Below the pieces are notes generated by a model, which was not told the DNA's origin, ran no database searches, and saw nothing but the letters and a program-made list of their open reading frames with translations. From contig JAPLTF010000042.1 of assembly GCA_026398275.1 (NCBI GenBank), forward strand, positions 1 to 47,169: 47,169 nucleotides of DNA, written 5' to 3'. Below are positions 9,137 to 19,000 of the stretch, piece after piece. A program made the position numbers and the translations under genes. The DNA is from Verrucomicrobiota bacterium (GTDB taxonomy: Bacteria > Verrucomicrobiota > Verrucomicrobiia > Chthoniobacterales > Terrimicrobiaceae). Position 1 is the first letter of the stretch, and every line of letters starts with the position of its first letter.

Positions 9137-10231
9137 ACACAAATCTCTCCACCGTCTTTCAGAATTTCCAGATTCTCGGATCCCTGCTGGAAAGCGCCCC
9201 CTACGGCAACGGGCATATCAACGACACTATAGTTGCGGCGTTCAGCCAGGCTGGAACACGGGTGCGATATATTTTCCAGCGTATCAACGGGCGGATTTTC
9301 ACAAATCCGGAAACGCTGATGGATAATATCCTTCGCGTGACCAGCGAGGCCCAGCATCAGTTGGTCAAGGCGGGTGTGCCGGATGCTTCGCGGCGGGCGC
9401 TGAGTGTGATTCCCGCAAGTGACGGAAAGCCATTCCACAAAGACGGGGAAGGCCGATATTGGAGGTGCTACCCGTTCATCGAAGGCGCCCGGACCTACGA
9501 CATTATTCAGAACCCCCGACAGGCCTATGAGGCGGCACGGGCTTTCGGTGAGTTTCAGAGGCATATCGCCGGGCTGGAAGGGCCACGCCTCCACGAAACG
9601 ATCCCGAATTTCCACAACACGCGAAGCCGGCTTGAACGTCTCAAGGAAGTGGCTGCGGTCGATCCGCATCGACGGCTCGCCTCTGCAGCCCCGGAGTGGA
9701 AGTTCATTCTTGAGCGGGAGAGACTGGTCGATGTCCTGCTTAACTTACAGGCAGAGGGACTCATCCCGGAGCGAGTGACCCACAACGACACGAAGCTCAA
9801 CAACGTCATGATCGACGATTCGACGGAGACAGGGATTTGCGTGATCGATCTCGATACAGTGATGCCCGGGCTGGCGCTCTACGACTTCGGGGACATGGTG
9901 CGCACGGCCACGAGCCCGGCTGCGGAGGACGAGACCGATCTCTCCAAAGTCCGCATGCAGATGCCGATGTTTCAGGCCCTGGTCCGGGGATATCTCTCAA
10001 CAGCGGGGGCATTTCTCAACGACGCGGAAAAGGCTCATCTCGCGTTTTCCGGGAAACTCATCGCTCTGGAGATCGGAATCCGGTTTTTGACCGACTATCT
10101 GGAGGGAGACATCTATTTCAAAACCAACCAACCACAACCTCGACCGATGCCGGACCCAACTGGCACTGGTGAAGAGCATCGAGGAGCAGGAAGAAGCGAT
10201 GAACGCTTTTGTCCGGGAGGGTGCACGATGA
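9133..10231 (+). CDS. N-acetylhexosamine 1-kinase-like phosphotransferase (APH fold), with frameshift
   Basis: An anomeric kinase of the aminoglycoside-phosphotransferase fold. PYGNGHINDTIV is the glycine loop, HNDTKLNNVMID (about residue 217) the catalytic loop and VIDLDTVMPG plus YDFGDMVR the metal block, all as in NahK. After IYFKTN (10114-10131) the reading frame runs on into the epimerase as one 680-codon frame, but this is not the native end. In the +1 frame from 10133 the sequence continues as HNLDRCRTQLALVKS and ends AMNAFVREGAR at the TGA 10229-10231, the expected NahK-like C-terminus. A 1-base or 4-base indel in the (AACC)3 run at 10122-10133 explains it. The restored stop overlaps the epimerase ATG as ATGA. 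The indel could be real, phase-variable or a sequencing error. Confidence 0.82.
10122..10133. repeat. (AACC)3 tetranucleotide run at the kinase frameshift
   Basis: Three tandem AACC units, followed two bases later by another AACC. Gain or loss of one unit changes frame by one base, which is the shift needed to reconnect the two halves of the kinase. Confidence 0.8.
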
Positions 10232-11175
10232 AGGTTCTTGTCACGGGCGGCAGCGGATTCATCGGCAGCCATGTCGTCGAGCATTACCAGGATGTGGCGG
10301 AAGTGGTCGTTCTTGACGACCTGCGCACGGGGCACCGGAAAAATCTCGAGGGTCTGAAGTGCCGCTTTGTTGAAGGCTCCATTCTGGACCGTGCGCTTGT
10401 GGACGAGGTCATGCAGGGAGTGGATTACGTGATCCACCTGGCAGCCCTCGTGAGCGTGCCCGAATCCATGTCCATGCCTGGGGAAACCGTGAACATCAAT
10501 GTTCATGGGCTCCTGAATGTCCTCGAATCCGCCAGGAGCCATGGAGTTAAAAAACTCTGCTTCGCGAGTTCCGCAGCAGTTTACGGCGAGAATCCGATCC
10601 AGCCCAAAGTGGAAACGATGGCCCCTGATCCCAGGAGTCCCTATGCGATCACCAAGCTCGACGGTGAGTATTACTGCGGGCTTTACGCCCGTGAAGGTTG
10701 GCTTTCGACAGCTTGCCTCAGGTTCTTCAATGTCTTCGGCCCTAGGCAGGACCCGAATAGTGCCTACGCTGCCGCAGTGCCCATTTTCCTGCATCGCGCC
10801 AGGAACAACGAGCCGATCACGATTTATGGCGATGGGGGCCAGACGCGCGACTTTATCTACGTCAAGGATATCGTCGGGGCGCTCGCATTCGCTGCCGAAA
10901 CTCCTGAAGCGCAAGGGGTCTTCAACGCGGGGTATGGATCGGCATTAACGATTGGCGAGCTGGTGCAGGAAATTCTCAAACTAACTGGTTCTCATTCCGA
11001 AATCCTACATGCGCCGGTCCGTCCAGGCGACATCCGCCACTCCACGTCGGATCCCCATAAGCTGATGCAAGCCGGGTGGAAGCCCCGATTTGATGTTCCC
11101 TCAGGACTGAAGCACCTAGCGATGCCTGCTGGGGTCGCGCCTATTTTATGGCCTGCTTCGTCTCATGGACTCTAG
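10228..11175 (+). CDS. NAD-dependent UDP-glucose 4-epimerase-like protein
   Basis: 315 aa from the ATG at 10228, which overlaps the restored stop of the kinase. MKVLVTGGSGFIGSHVVEH is the Rossmann GxxGxxG motif; the catalytic Ser and the YxxxK motif (YAITKLDGEYYC) are in the expected places. VIHLAALVSVPES, CLRFFNVFGPRQDP and TRDFIYVKDIVGA are extended-SDR epimerase blocks. It would interconvert UDP-Glc/Gal or UDP-GlcNAc/GalNAc for the kinase and nucleotidyltransferase upstream. The last 20 residues (after SGLKHLA) do not look like the usual helix that ends this family, so the C-terminus may be altered by an indel near 11120. In this window the gene is in frame with the kinase because of the upstream frameshift, giving a false fusion. 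Confidence 0.88.
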   Translation: MKVLVTGGSGFIGSHVVEHYQDVAEVVVLDDLRTGHRKNLEGLKCRFVEGSILDRALVDEVMQGVDYVIHLAALVSVPESMSMPGETVNINVHGLLNVLESARSHGVKKLCFASSAAVYGENPIQPKVETMAPDPRSPYAITKLDGEYYCGLYAREGWLSTACLRFFNVFGPRQDPNSAYAAAVPIFLHRARNNEPITIYGDGGQTRDFIYVKDIVGALAFAAETPEAQGVFNAGYGSALTIGELVQEILKLTGSHSEILHAPVRPGDIRHSTSDPHKLMQAGWKPRFDVPSGLKHLAMPAGVAPILWPASSHGL

Positions 11176-11199
11176 TATACATCGAGTCCTGCACACTTC

Positions 11200-11844
11200 A
11201 TGACAACCTGCCGACGTTTTTTTGGCGCGACCGCCGTCTTGGCGGCCGTATTGGCGGCAATGGCCTGGTTTCAAGATGCGATTTCCAGGCCGGACATGTC
11301 GGGATTCGATCCACAGGAGATGGGCCGCTTGGAATCTGCCATGTGGCGGAGCTACTACGAAGGACACTGGCTTCAACTCGCGCGCCAAACGATGAAGGGG
11401 GCCTGTGGGCAGTATCGGTTTTCGTGGTGGGACGGAGCTCGTTCGTCTCTGCACGCGGCGCGGGCGGCGCTGTTCTTCCGCAAAAATACCGATGACCCGA
11501 GGTGCCTGCCGGAGTTGGAGCAATACTACGCAATTATTTCAAAAGCGACTGGCCAGCATTTTGATGTCCGCGCGGCAGCCGCACTGGAATTGAAATGGTG
11601 GAAAGAAAGGCGCCGCAGCGTCACCCCAAAAGACTACGCCAGGACCATCGCTCGGGCGACGGCACTTGTTTACGGGATGCCGGAGGAGACGCTGCTGCCC
11701 GCAGCCAGGATGCGGGCGGAGGCGATGGCCTACCGCGACGCCCGGCGGGACGGAAAAATGACCGACGCCGACTGGCAGGAAATCGCCCGCCAACTTATGA
11801 TGGCTTATGCCACGCTGAAGGAGGCCGTGACAAATGGCCGGTGA
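11200..11844 (+). CDS. Membrane-anchored protein of unknown function
   Basis: 214 aa. One N-terminal hydrophobic segment (FFGATAVLAAVLAAMAWF, about 7-24) suggests an inner-membrane anchor with the rest in the periplasm. The remainder is helical, rich in Arg, Ala and Trp (FFRKNTDDPRCLPELEQYY, LELKWWKERRRS), with no motif I recognise. The stop overlaps the next gene by 11 bases, so it is very likely co-translated with the DUF2236/MpaB protein, and pairs with it in function. Nothing links it to the carbohydrate operons. Confidence 0.6.
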   Translation: MTTCRRFFGATAVLAAVLAAMAWFQDAISRPDMSGFDPQEMGRLESAMWRSYYEGHWLQLARQTMKGACGQYRFSWWDGARSSLHAARAALFFRKNTDDPRCLPELEQYYAIISKATGQHFDVRAAAALELKWWKERRRSVTPKDYARTIARATALVYGMPEETLLPAARMRAEAMAYRDARRDGKMTDADWQEIARQLMMAYATLKEAVTNGR

Positions 11845-12664
11845 GTTCATTCCCTTCGGCCCGGACTCCATGATGTGGAGGATCAACCGGGAGCGGGTTG
11901 TGCTCCTTGCCGGCCCGGCGGCGGCAGTCCTGCAAGTGGCGCATCCGCAGGTCGCCATGGGAGTCGCGGCGCACAGCAAGTTTCGCACGGACTCGGTGGG
12001 CCGCCTTCACAGAACATTGGAATCCGTATATTCCGTGGCTTTCGGCACGAGCGAGGAGGTCGAACGCGTGCGTGATGGTGTGGCCCGCGCGCACCGACCC
12101 GTGCAAGGCGAGGGGTATTCTGCATTTGATCAGGACACCCAACTCTGGGTGCTCGCCACGCTCATTATGGGCAGCGTGAACATGTATCAGCGGTTTGTCG
12201 GAAAACTCACCGTGCCTGAACTTGATCGGTTTCTCGAAGAAAACGCTCGCTTTGGCGAGGTCTTCGGACTCGATCCGGGGATGCTGCCGAAATCTTGGAG
12301 CGGATTCGAGCGATACTACGCGGAAACGCTCAGCGGCCCACTGCTCGGCTCCCATCCCCTGTGCGCCGAGGTGGCCAACGCCGTGATCAAACCACAAGCC
12401 CCGTGGTTCATGAGCGTCCTCTCCCCTGCATTCCGCGCGATGGCCATCGAATATCTCCCGCCAACACTCCGCGAGCATCTCCGGATTGATTCCGGCCCAT
12501 TGACTGGAATTCTCTGGTCAACGCTCGACAGGATCCTGCCGTCACTGATCCGCTTCGCGCCGGAAAATCTGCGCTACGCTCCCCGGTATCTTCACGCACG
12601 GAGGATGGGCTTACTTGGCGTTCCGGTTGCGAAAGATCAGCGGAGGAGTGAACACGGCGCTTGA
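11834..12664 (+). CDS. DUF2236 / MpaB-like oxygenase family protein
   Basis: 276 aa. The family is defined by a helical fold related to latex-clearing protein, in which a haem-binding His is expected. GPDSMMWRINRERVVLLAGPAAAVLQVAHPQVAMGVAAHS matches the conserved N-terminal block (short sections: AGPAAAVLQVAHPQVA with His, then RLHRTLESVYSVAFGT). QLWVLATLIMGSVNMYQRF is the central helix. Family members act as oxygenases or have unknown roles. It overlaps the preceding membrane-anchored gene. After its stop, another frame (12630-12707) reads SGGVNTALDDARRLVREILG and then stops; this could be the true C-terminus displaced by a frameshift, or chance. Confidence 0.8.
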   Translation: MAGEFIPFGPDSMMWRINRERVVLLAGPAAAVLQVAHPQVAMGVAAHSKFRTDSVGRLHRTLESVYSVAFGTSEEVERVRDGVARAHRPVQGEGYSAFDQDTQLWVLATLIMGSVNMYQRFVGKLTVPELDRFLEENARFGEVFGLDPGMLPKSWSGFERYYAETLSGPLLGSHPLCAEVANAVIKPQAPWFMSVLSPAFRAMAIEYLPPTLREHLRIDSGPLTGILWSTLDRILPSLIRFAPENLRYAPRYLHARRMGLLGVPVAKDQRRSEHGA

Positions 12665-12805
12665 TGACGCACGGCGGCTTGTGCGGGAAATCCTCGGTGA
12701 GGATTGATCGGGGCAATATCGCTCCCTCCATTGCCAGGCAAGAGAGGCCACGGGGCGATAAACGCGGAATCCGTGGCGGCCCATGAATTACTCGGCTGAC
12801 AAATC

Positions 12806-12881
12806 TTCGCTTCTCGCGTGATATTCACGGGATCGATTGGCTGAGATTCGCTCAACGCGTGATATTTCGGGAGGTCGATTG
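12806..12881. repeat. Imperfect tandem repeat, period 41 bp
   Basis: Two copies begin TTCGCT and share CGCGTGATATT and a closing TCGATTG: 12806-12839 and 12847-12881. They end at, or just before, the TTG start proposed for the small gene at 12879. Confidence 0.6.
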
Positions 12882-13127
12882 ACAGAGCCCAACCTGATTC
12901 CGGAAAGCACCGCCGAGGAGATCATCGGCGAACTCCAAGCCCTGTTCGCCCGCCACAACGCCGGAACCGCCCTCAGCGCAAAGGCCGTGTTTAAGCCGAC
13001 CAAGGAATTCCACACGGCCCGCCACACGCTGTATTCGGCAGAGGAGAATATGGAGATCGATAAAGTCGTGCCGGTCGCGGCGAGCGTGAAGACGAAGCTC
13101 GGGAGTAGCGGGACGGGGGAGGAATAG
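12879..13127 (+). CDS. Small hypothetical protein with TTG start
   Basis: 82 aa from a TTG at 12879 that is preceded by GGGAGG at 12869-12874, with a 4-base spacer. This is one of the few strong Shine-Dalgarno sequences in the window. An in-frame TTG at 12837 would add 14 residues. The protein is polar, with an amphipathic N-terminal helix (STAEEIIGELQALFARHN), and has no motif I recognise. It is separated from both neighbours. The reading frame may be a gene remnant. Confidence 0.4.
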   Translation: MTEPNLIPESTAEEIIGELQALFARHNAGTALSAKAVFKPTKEFHTARHTLYSAEENMEIDKVVPVAASVKTKLGSSGTGEE

Positions 13128-13266
13128 CTCAGTGAAATGTTGGCGAAAAATGGTGCAGTCCCAGCGTGCATTCTCCCCTTAATATCAGATTGCAGCGAAA
13201 GGCAGTGGCTCGCAGAGGGCTTTCAGGTTCTCAACGGGTATTCCTCTCGGTATTTCGCAGCCCGCG

Positions 13267-13977
13267 TCACTTCGTCAGCAGATCTGTGGCAAGCTCCTCG
13301 TCGCCCAACGCGCGGTCGAACACCTTCACTGATTTGATCTCCATTCCGTAGTTGGCCGGGGCGCCTACCAGGAACGGCTGAGCAACCTTCTTGATCGAAG
13401 GGAGGATTAACTTTTGCGCTGTTTTATGGGTTTCCAACTGCGTGCCGTCGTTTCCATAGATCGAAAGCGAGGCGATCTCCCCCTGTTTCCACCGCAAAAC
13501 GAAGATTCTCCACATATTGTCTTCCAGCGTTGCAGCACACCCCTCGGTGAGAATTCCCGCCGTTGTGCCGTCAGGACTCAGGTTGTATTTCATATGCCTC
13601 TCGGGATCGATGATCAACGCCGCCGACCGGTCGTTGGTGGCGAAGAACCAGCGCCCCATCACGGGGGTGAACAGGTTTGGAACTCCGGGGTTGGCAAACT
13701 TCGCCCGCAAAATCCAGGTGAACTCCTCGGTCGAGAAGAGCGGGTCCCCCTCGGCATAGGGGATCTCGATGGCCCGCTCGTTAGGGAGCACGACCGATTT
13801 ATTGCTCTCGCCCGCGGGCAGCGGTGGAATCTCCCGGTGTTTGGAGCTTTTGTCCACGGCCACACCGTCACCGGCCTGAATGTTCAAGACGGGTTCCGGA
13901 GCGGATTGGGCGTTGGCAGTGCCCACGGCAATCGAGGCGCAGGCGAGGCAGGTTAGGATGATCTGAGCGGTTTTCAT
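13267..13977 (-). CDS. Secreted LamG / concanavalin A-like protein
   Basis: 236 aa with a signal peptide (MKTAQIILTCLACASIAVG, cleavage probably after TANAQ). The mature part is a beta-sandwich of the laminin-G/concanavalin type: FTWILRAKFANPG, NMWRIFVLRWKQGEIASLSIYGNDG, and a closing KSVKVFDRALGDEELATDLL, the usual final strand of LamG_3 domains. It probably binds glycans outside the cell or in the periplasm, though no catalytic residue is evident. It is the last gene of the minus-strand operon and starts 63 bp after the GH3 gene. No ribosome-binding site is visible before its ATG. Confidence 0.7.
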   Translation of the reverse strand: MKTAQIILTCLACASIAVGTANAQSAPEPVLNIQAGDGVAVDKSSKHREIPPLPAGESNKSVVLPNERAIEIPYAEGDPLFSTEEFTWILRAKFANPGVPNLFTPVMGRWFFATNDRSAALIIDPERHMKYNLSPDGTTAGILTEGCAATLEDNMWRIFVLRWKQGEIASLSIYGNDGTQLETHKTAQKLILPSIKKVAQPFLVGAPANYGMEIKSVKVFDRALGDEELATDLLTK

Positions 13978-14040
13978 GATAGTTAGCGTTGTTTGATGGT
14001 TGATGTTTGGTTGTGGGGAAACTGCTATTTCTCCTTATTT

Positions 14041-16029
14041 TTACTCTCCAGCGTATTGGATCCTCCCGGTCAGCCGGATATCGCGCGAGGAGGCTCCAAC
14101 TTCGATGACAAATTCGCCCGGTTCGATCCTCCAACGTTTGGCGGTGACATCATAGAATGCGAAGGCTCGTTCCGGGAGTTCGATCCGCACCGTCTGCGAT
14201 TCGCCTGCCGCCAACTCGACACGGGTGAAACCCTTGAGCTCACGCACGGGCCGAGGCACCGTAGACTGGGGATCTCCGACATAGACTTGCACCACTTCCC
14301 CGCCAGCCACCGCGCCACTGTTCGTGACCGTGCAGCAAACCGCCACTCCCGTATCGCTTCGCTCAATGGTGAGGCCGCCGTAGGTGAAGGTGGTGTACGA
14401 CAATCCGTGGCCGAAGGCAAAGAGCGGCGCCGTCCCGTTCCGGTCGTAGTGGCGATAGCCTACAAACACGCACTCCTTGTAGTGGACCTGGAAGAACGGA
14501 CGGCACTGGCTGCAATAGTCCGGATCGGTATACAACGACTCGCCATCGGGCAGGTAAGCGCCGTATGCCGGCGCATCGCGCCAAGTGCGTTCAATGCTGA
14601 TTGGCAGCTTGCCGGATGGATTGCAGCGGCCGAACAGGATTTCGGCAATGGCCACAGAGCCGATCTCCCCCGGATACCAGCCGTGCACAACCGCCTTCAC
14701 CGGATCGATCCAGTCCGCCATTGCGACCCCGCCGCCTCCCACGATGACCACGATGGTGTTCGGATTTGCCGCAGCGCATTTCCGGATCAATTCCACCTGC
14801 TTCCACGGCAATCCAAATGGACGATCGGCTCCCTCTTGTTCTGTCGCGGCATCGAAGCCGACGCAGACCAGCACCGCATCCGACTGCGCGAGCGTATCCT
14901 CATCGCGCGAGACGTTTACGTTTGGCGCAAGCTCGAGGACTGAACCAAGAATGCTGCGGGGGTCGATGGCCTCTACTTTGGCAGCGCCGCCGCCGCTGGT
15001 CGGCGTCGGAAAGGCGCACGGCCCCAGCACGCTCAGACGCCGCATCCCCAAATCCAGCGGCAGCAGCGGCCCTTCGTTCTTCAACAGCACCGTTCCCTTG
15101 CGTGCCACGTCAAGGGCCGTGCGCAGGTGCCCGGGGCCGCGTCGCTGACCGCTCGCCGACGCGGACGATTGGGCCTCCTCAATCGCGAAGGTCCACGCGA
15201 GGATCGCTAGGACTTTGCGGTCCAGTTCCTCCAAATCCAACGCCCCATCGCCCGCGAGAGCGAGCAGGCGTTCGCGCGTGAACACTTTTGCAACACCCAT
15301 CTCAAGCGAGAGGCCGCTCCCAAAACTCGCCATCGTATTCCATGTCCCCCCCCAGTCGCTCATGACCACGCCGGTGAACCCCCATTCTTCCTGCAGTATT
15401 CCGCGTATGAGCGCGCGGCATTCGGCGGCATACTCTCCATTGAGCAGGTTATAGCCGGTCATCACTGCGCCCACGCCCGCCTGCGTGACCACGCGCTCAA
15501 ACGCGGCAAGATAAACCTCGCGCAACGTGCGTTCGTCCATGATGGAATCGCTGACAGACCGATGCCAGTCGGTGTTGTTCGCAGCAAAGTGCTTCACGGT
15601 GGCGGACACCCCCTGCGCCTGCACGGCTTTCACATACTCGACCGCAAGTTCGCCTGCAAGGATCGGGTCTTCTCCGAGGTACTCGAAATTGCGTCCGCAG
15701 TTCGCGACTCGATAGAGATTGATTCCCGGCCCCAGCAGCACGTCGATTTCGGCCGCCCTGAATTCCGCCCCCACCGCGCTCCCGTACTCGTACGCGGCGG
15801 CGCGGTCCCACGTCGCCGCCAGAGCAATGAAGGCCGGGAATGCGGTCGCAGGGATGAATGCATTTCGCAGGCCCATGGACGCGTCCGCCATGCGCAACCG
15901 TCGCACGGCCAGGCGCGGCACGCCCTTGGTCCAGAACGAGTCGACTCCCGAGATGAGATCGACCTTCTCCTCAATCGTCATCTGCGCAAGAACCTCGCAG
16001 GCTTTTGTTATATGTAGTGAAATATCCAT
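14041..16029 (-). CDS. GH3 beta-glucosidase-like hydrolase
   Basis: 662 aa. It has the two-domain GH3 plan: a TIM barrel (about 1-300) with KHFAANN (from 146) and VVMSDWGG, whose Asp225 is the predicted nucleophile, then the alpha/beta sandwich domain (about 310-520; VLLKNEGPLLPLDL, HGWYPGEIGSVAIAEILFG, PSGKLPISI) and a fibronectin-like C-terminus (FAFGHGLSYTTFTYGG). It removes terminal beta-linked glucose or xylose in characterised relatives; the exact sugar is uncertain. No signal peptide is present, so it is probably cytoplasmic, unlike the lipoprotein upstream. It starts 15 bp after the stop of the large GH42-like lipoprotein, in the same operon. Confidence 0.92.
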   Translation of the reverse strand: MDISLHITKACEVLAQMTIEEKVDLISGVDSFWTKGVPRLAVRRLRMADASMGLRNAFIPATAFPAFIALAATWDRAAAYEYGSAVGAEFRAAEIDVLLGPGINLYRVANCGRNFEYLGEDPILAGELAVEYVKAVQAQGVSATVKHFAANNTDWHRSVSDSIMDERTLREVYLAAFERVVTQAGVGAVMTGYNLLNGEYAAECRALIRGILQEEWGFTGVVMSDWGGTWNTMASFGSGLSLEMGVAKVFTRERLLALAGDGALDLEELDRKVLAILAWTFAIEEAQSSASASGQRRGPGHLRTALDVARKGTVLLKNEGPLLPLDLGMRRLSVLGPCAFPTPTSGGGAAKVEAIDPRSILGSVLELAPNVNVSRDEDTLAQSDAVLVCVGFDAATEQEGADRPFGLPWKQVELIRKCAAANPNTIVVIVGGGGVAMADWIDPVKAVVHGWYPGEIGSVAIAEILFGRCNPSGKLPISIERTWRDAPAYGAYLPDGESLYTDPDYCSQCRPFFQVHYKECVFVGYRHYDRNGTAPLFAFGHGLSYTTFTYGGLTIERSDTGVAVCCTVTNSGAVAGGEVVQVYVGDPQSTVPRPVRELKGFTRVELAAGESQTVRIELPERAFAFYDVTAKRWRIEPGEFVIEVGASSRDIRLTGRIQYAGE

Positions 16030-16044
16030 ACTTTCTCGGGAGGG

Positions 16045-19000
16045 CTATCGGTCGGCGCTCTTCCCGCTCAGGACGATATTATCTATGCGGACATTGCCGG
16101 GAGCCTGGAGATTATTAGTTCCCCCGAAGAGGTAAATTTGGAAAGTGACTGGAGCGCACAGCTTTTGCAGTGAGACGACCGGGTTGAGATCGACGCTGTA
16201 GGCATCGAACTCCTCGTTGGTGTTGCCGCTGCGGTCACGCAGTTCCCCGCCCCCGACGCGCTCGGATCGCCCATCAACCTCGGCGAACACGGCGTATTGC
16301 CTGGGCGAGTTTCCGTTACTCCGCTCGACCATGAACTCCAACCGCTCGAGGGCAACGGTTTTCCCGGCAGCCGGCGACACCTTGAATCCGAGCCATGCTC
16401 CATTCCGGACCGCAGCCTCCTCAGTGTCTGCGCCGAGCGCGGCTGCGTTGAGGAAAAGCGACTGTGGCGGAACCCCGTTGCCGCTGATGTCGAGATGCCC
16501 GTCGGCTATGGCCGGGCCGGTCAAAAGGCCGGAGGATTTGCCCGCTGGAAACTTCACCAGCGGCCGCAGATCCTTGGGCTTCGGCTTGGTGGCGGGATCA
16601 GCGGAGAAATCGAACTGCACCAGTGTTCCCGGCTTGATCACCGCCGCGTTGCCGGGAGTGCTGCCGGGCAGCGTCTCCTTGTCGCCCAAGGCGAAGATGT
16701 AGGTCTGATAGGCTTTGAGATCGAGCAGGTGTTCCTTAGCGTAAGCCTGCGAGGGAAGCGCCCCGTTCACCTCGGAGAGCGCCGCGGGAGTTTTCAGGGA
16801 AATCAGCACGCTGCCGCTCAATTGCGGGTGGACCATGAGGAACTTCTCGTTGGCCGCCACGGCATACTGGATCGGGGCGATACGCCATGCGCCCGCGAGC
16901 TGCGCGAGCGCGGCAATCGTGCTGCGGCGCAGCGAGTGGGTACCCGCGAAGATACTGGTCCAACCGTCGTGCTTGCGTTCGGCGAACCCGCACAGATCGC
17001 TCGCCGGATAATTGGCGAGGCGACGGGCTTTGGCGTCTTGCACGACCAGGCCGAGCTGAGGGTCCAGCTTCAGCCCCTCGGACTCGCTGCGCAGGATCCC
17101 TTGGTCGATCTCATCCCTGCTCTCGACGGCAAGGCGCAGGCTTCTGCTGCCTCCCTTCACACGCACCGCGAGCAGGTTGGCACCTTTTTTGAGCTTGAGC
17201 GGGAAGACGAAGTTGTCGGAGGAAATGCCGGGAAACTCATTTCCAAATCCGGCGGTGTCGAGGAGTTTCTCGCCGTTGAGATACCAGGTCATCCACCAGT
17301 CGGCGCCTGCGCCGATGAGCACCTCGCATTCCTCGGGGGATTCGATCCGGGTGAAGGCCCACGCGACCTCCTCGGCCCCCACCAGTCCCAGAGGCGAGAA
17401 ATCCAGCATGCCCCGCTTGCGCTGGATCGGGCAGGCGGTTTTGGTGGTGCCGCCAAGTTCCATTTGCGCCGGAATTTCCGCTGGAGCGCCCGTATCGGCT
17501 GAGCTCGCTGGAAACGGCCCGAAGGCGGTCCACTCCACGGGCAGCGCGAAGGCGGGCGCAGGCTGGCCGGGAATCAGCGGTTCCGTCGCTGCGGAAGCAC
17601 TCGGAGACTTGGCCGCGGACGCGGGAGCCACATCCATGCCGATGATTTGGCTGAGGTGGGCAGCATCCTTTTTCTGGAGGTTGAACCCGGTGCCTTGAAG
17701 GAAGCAGAGGACGTTGTTGTTCGCTTTCAGCTTCTCGATGGCGGCGGCGGTGGCATCGTCGATCTCAAGGAGATTATTGAAGATGTAGAGCTTGGCGGGT
17801 GGGACTTTGCCGGCCTTCAAATCCTCGAGGTAGTAGTAACCGTAGGGCACTCCCGAGAGATCGAGTTCCGAACGCTGTCCGCTGGACCAGGTCATGTGCA
17901 GGTCGCCAAGCGCGCCTTTGAGATAATCGGTGGAGCGCTCGTCGTAGATGACAGCCACCTCGGCGCCGGTGGGATCGCCTGCCGCCGTGCGAGCCTGCTC
18001 CAGCGAATTCCGCAGCACCGACATCTCGTTCTGGACGAGCGGATCCTGGTGGGTTGCAGCCCCCTCGACGGGATCGAGGAAGACCCTGTGCCCACCGAGC
18101 ACGATCCGCCCCGCCTCGCGCAGCCAGGCGTTGCGGAGTTCCTCGGGCGTGGAAGCGCGGCCCACCATCCGGGCGCTCACATTGTAGCCGGGGCCAATTT
18201 TGTGATTCTCGTAGTTCTTGTTTTTCCAGGTCCGGTAATCGAGATCGAACAGGATCGGCTTGCCGTTGATACGGAAGGAATCCAGGACGGCGAGGGTGCC
18301 GCCGGGGCTGGCGGGGGCGAGACGCTGGTTGTAGCGCACCGGTCCATTGACGAAGTCGATCTCCTTCGACTGCATGAGCCGGACATTGGCGGTCATGTTC
18401 GCCCGCGCGCCGTTGTCACCGGAGCTGGTGCCGACGAGGACCGGGCGCGTAGCGGATTCATGGATCATGCGGGCGATGTCCTCGGCGAGCGCGACGCGGC
18501 CGTCGGCGATGAATTCCTTCCAGTTGCGCTGGCGCGCCTCGGTTTCCGGATCGTGAAAGCGCGGACTGCCGATCAAGGAATCGGCGGGCGGCGGAGCAGC
18601 CTGATCAAAGGAATCGATTATCTGATTCCACGCGGCGGAGAGCGCCTCGGGCGTTCCATATTTTTTCTTCAGCCACGCCTGCCATGCCAGCACGGCCGGC
18701 TTGCTGTAATCGCTCCAGGCGCGCGCGTCCGTGGCCTTGGCGGCATTCGGCCCCTCCCATAGATAGAACTGGGCGTCCTGCGCGCCGCCGATCAGGTAAC
18801 CGGCCACCTGGTCGCCGCCGTGCGCGCTTTCCACCGTCTTGATAAATTCGTTAATTGCCGGGCGCAGATCCTCGCGCAGCTTTTGCGAGTAGAACGACCA
18901 GGCGAGCACCTCGCGCTTCTTGGGGTCGGGGTCGTTTCCCGCGCGTTGAAAATGGAAGCTCACCACGAACCCTTCCCCGCGGTCGTTGCGCAGGGCCTCG

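Larger units (their letters stand above)
12665..13266. other. Sparse intergenic stretch
   Basis: About 600 bp between the DUF2236 gene and the convergent LamG-like gene. It holds one possible small gene (12879-13127) and a 41-bp-period imperfect tandem repeat (12806-12881). I see no clear terminator. Confidence 0.6.

Noticed and set aside
9133-11175. Single 680-residue kinase-epimerase fusion
   Set aside because: The intact kinase C-terminus is found in the +1 frame ending at the epimerase start; the fusion is the product of a frameshift.
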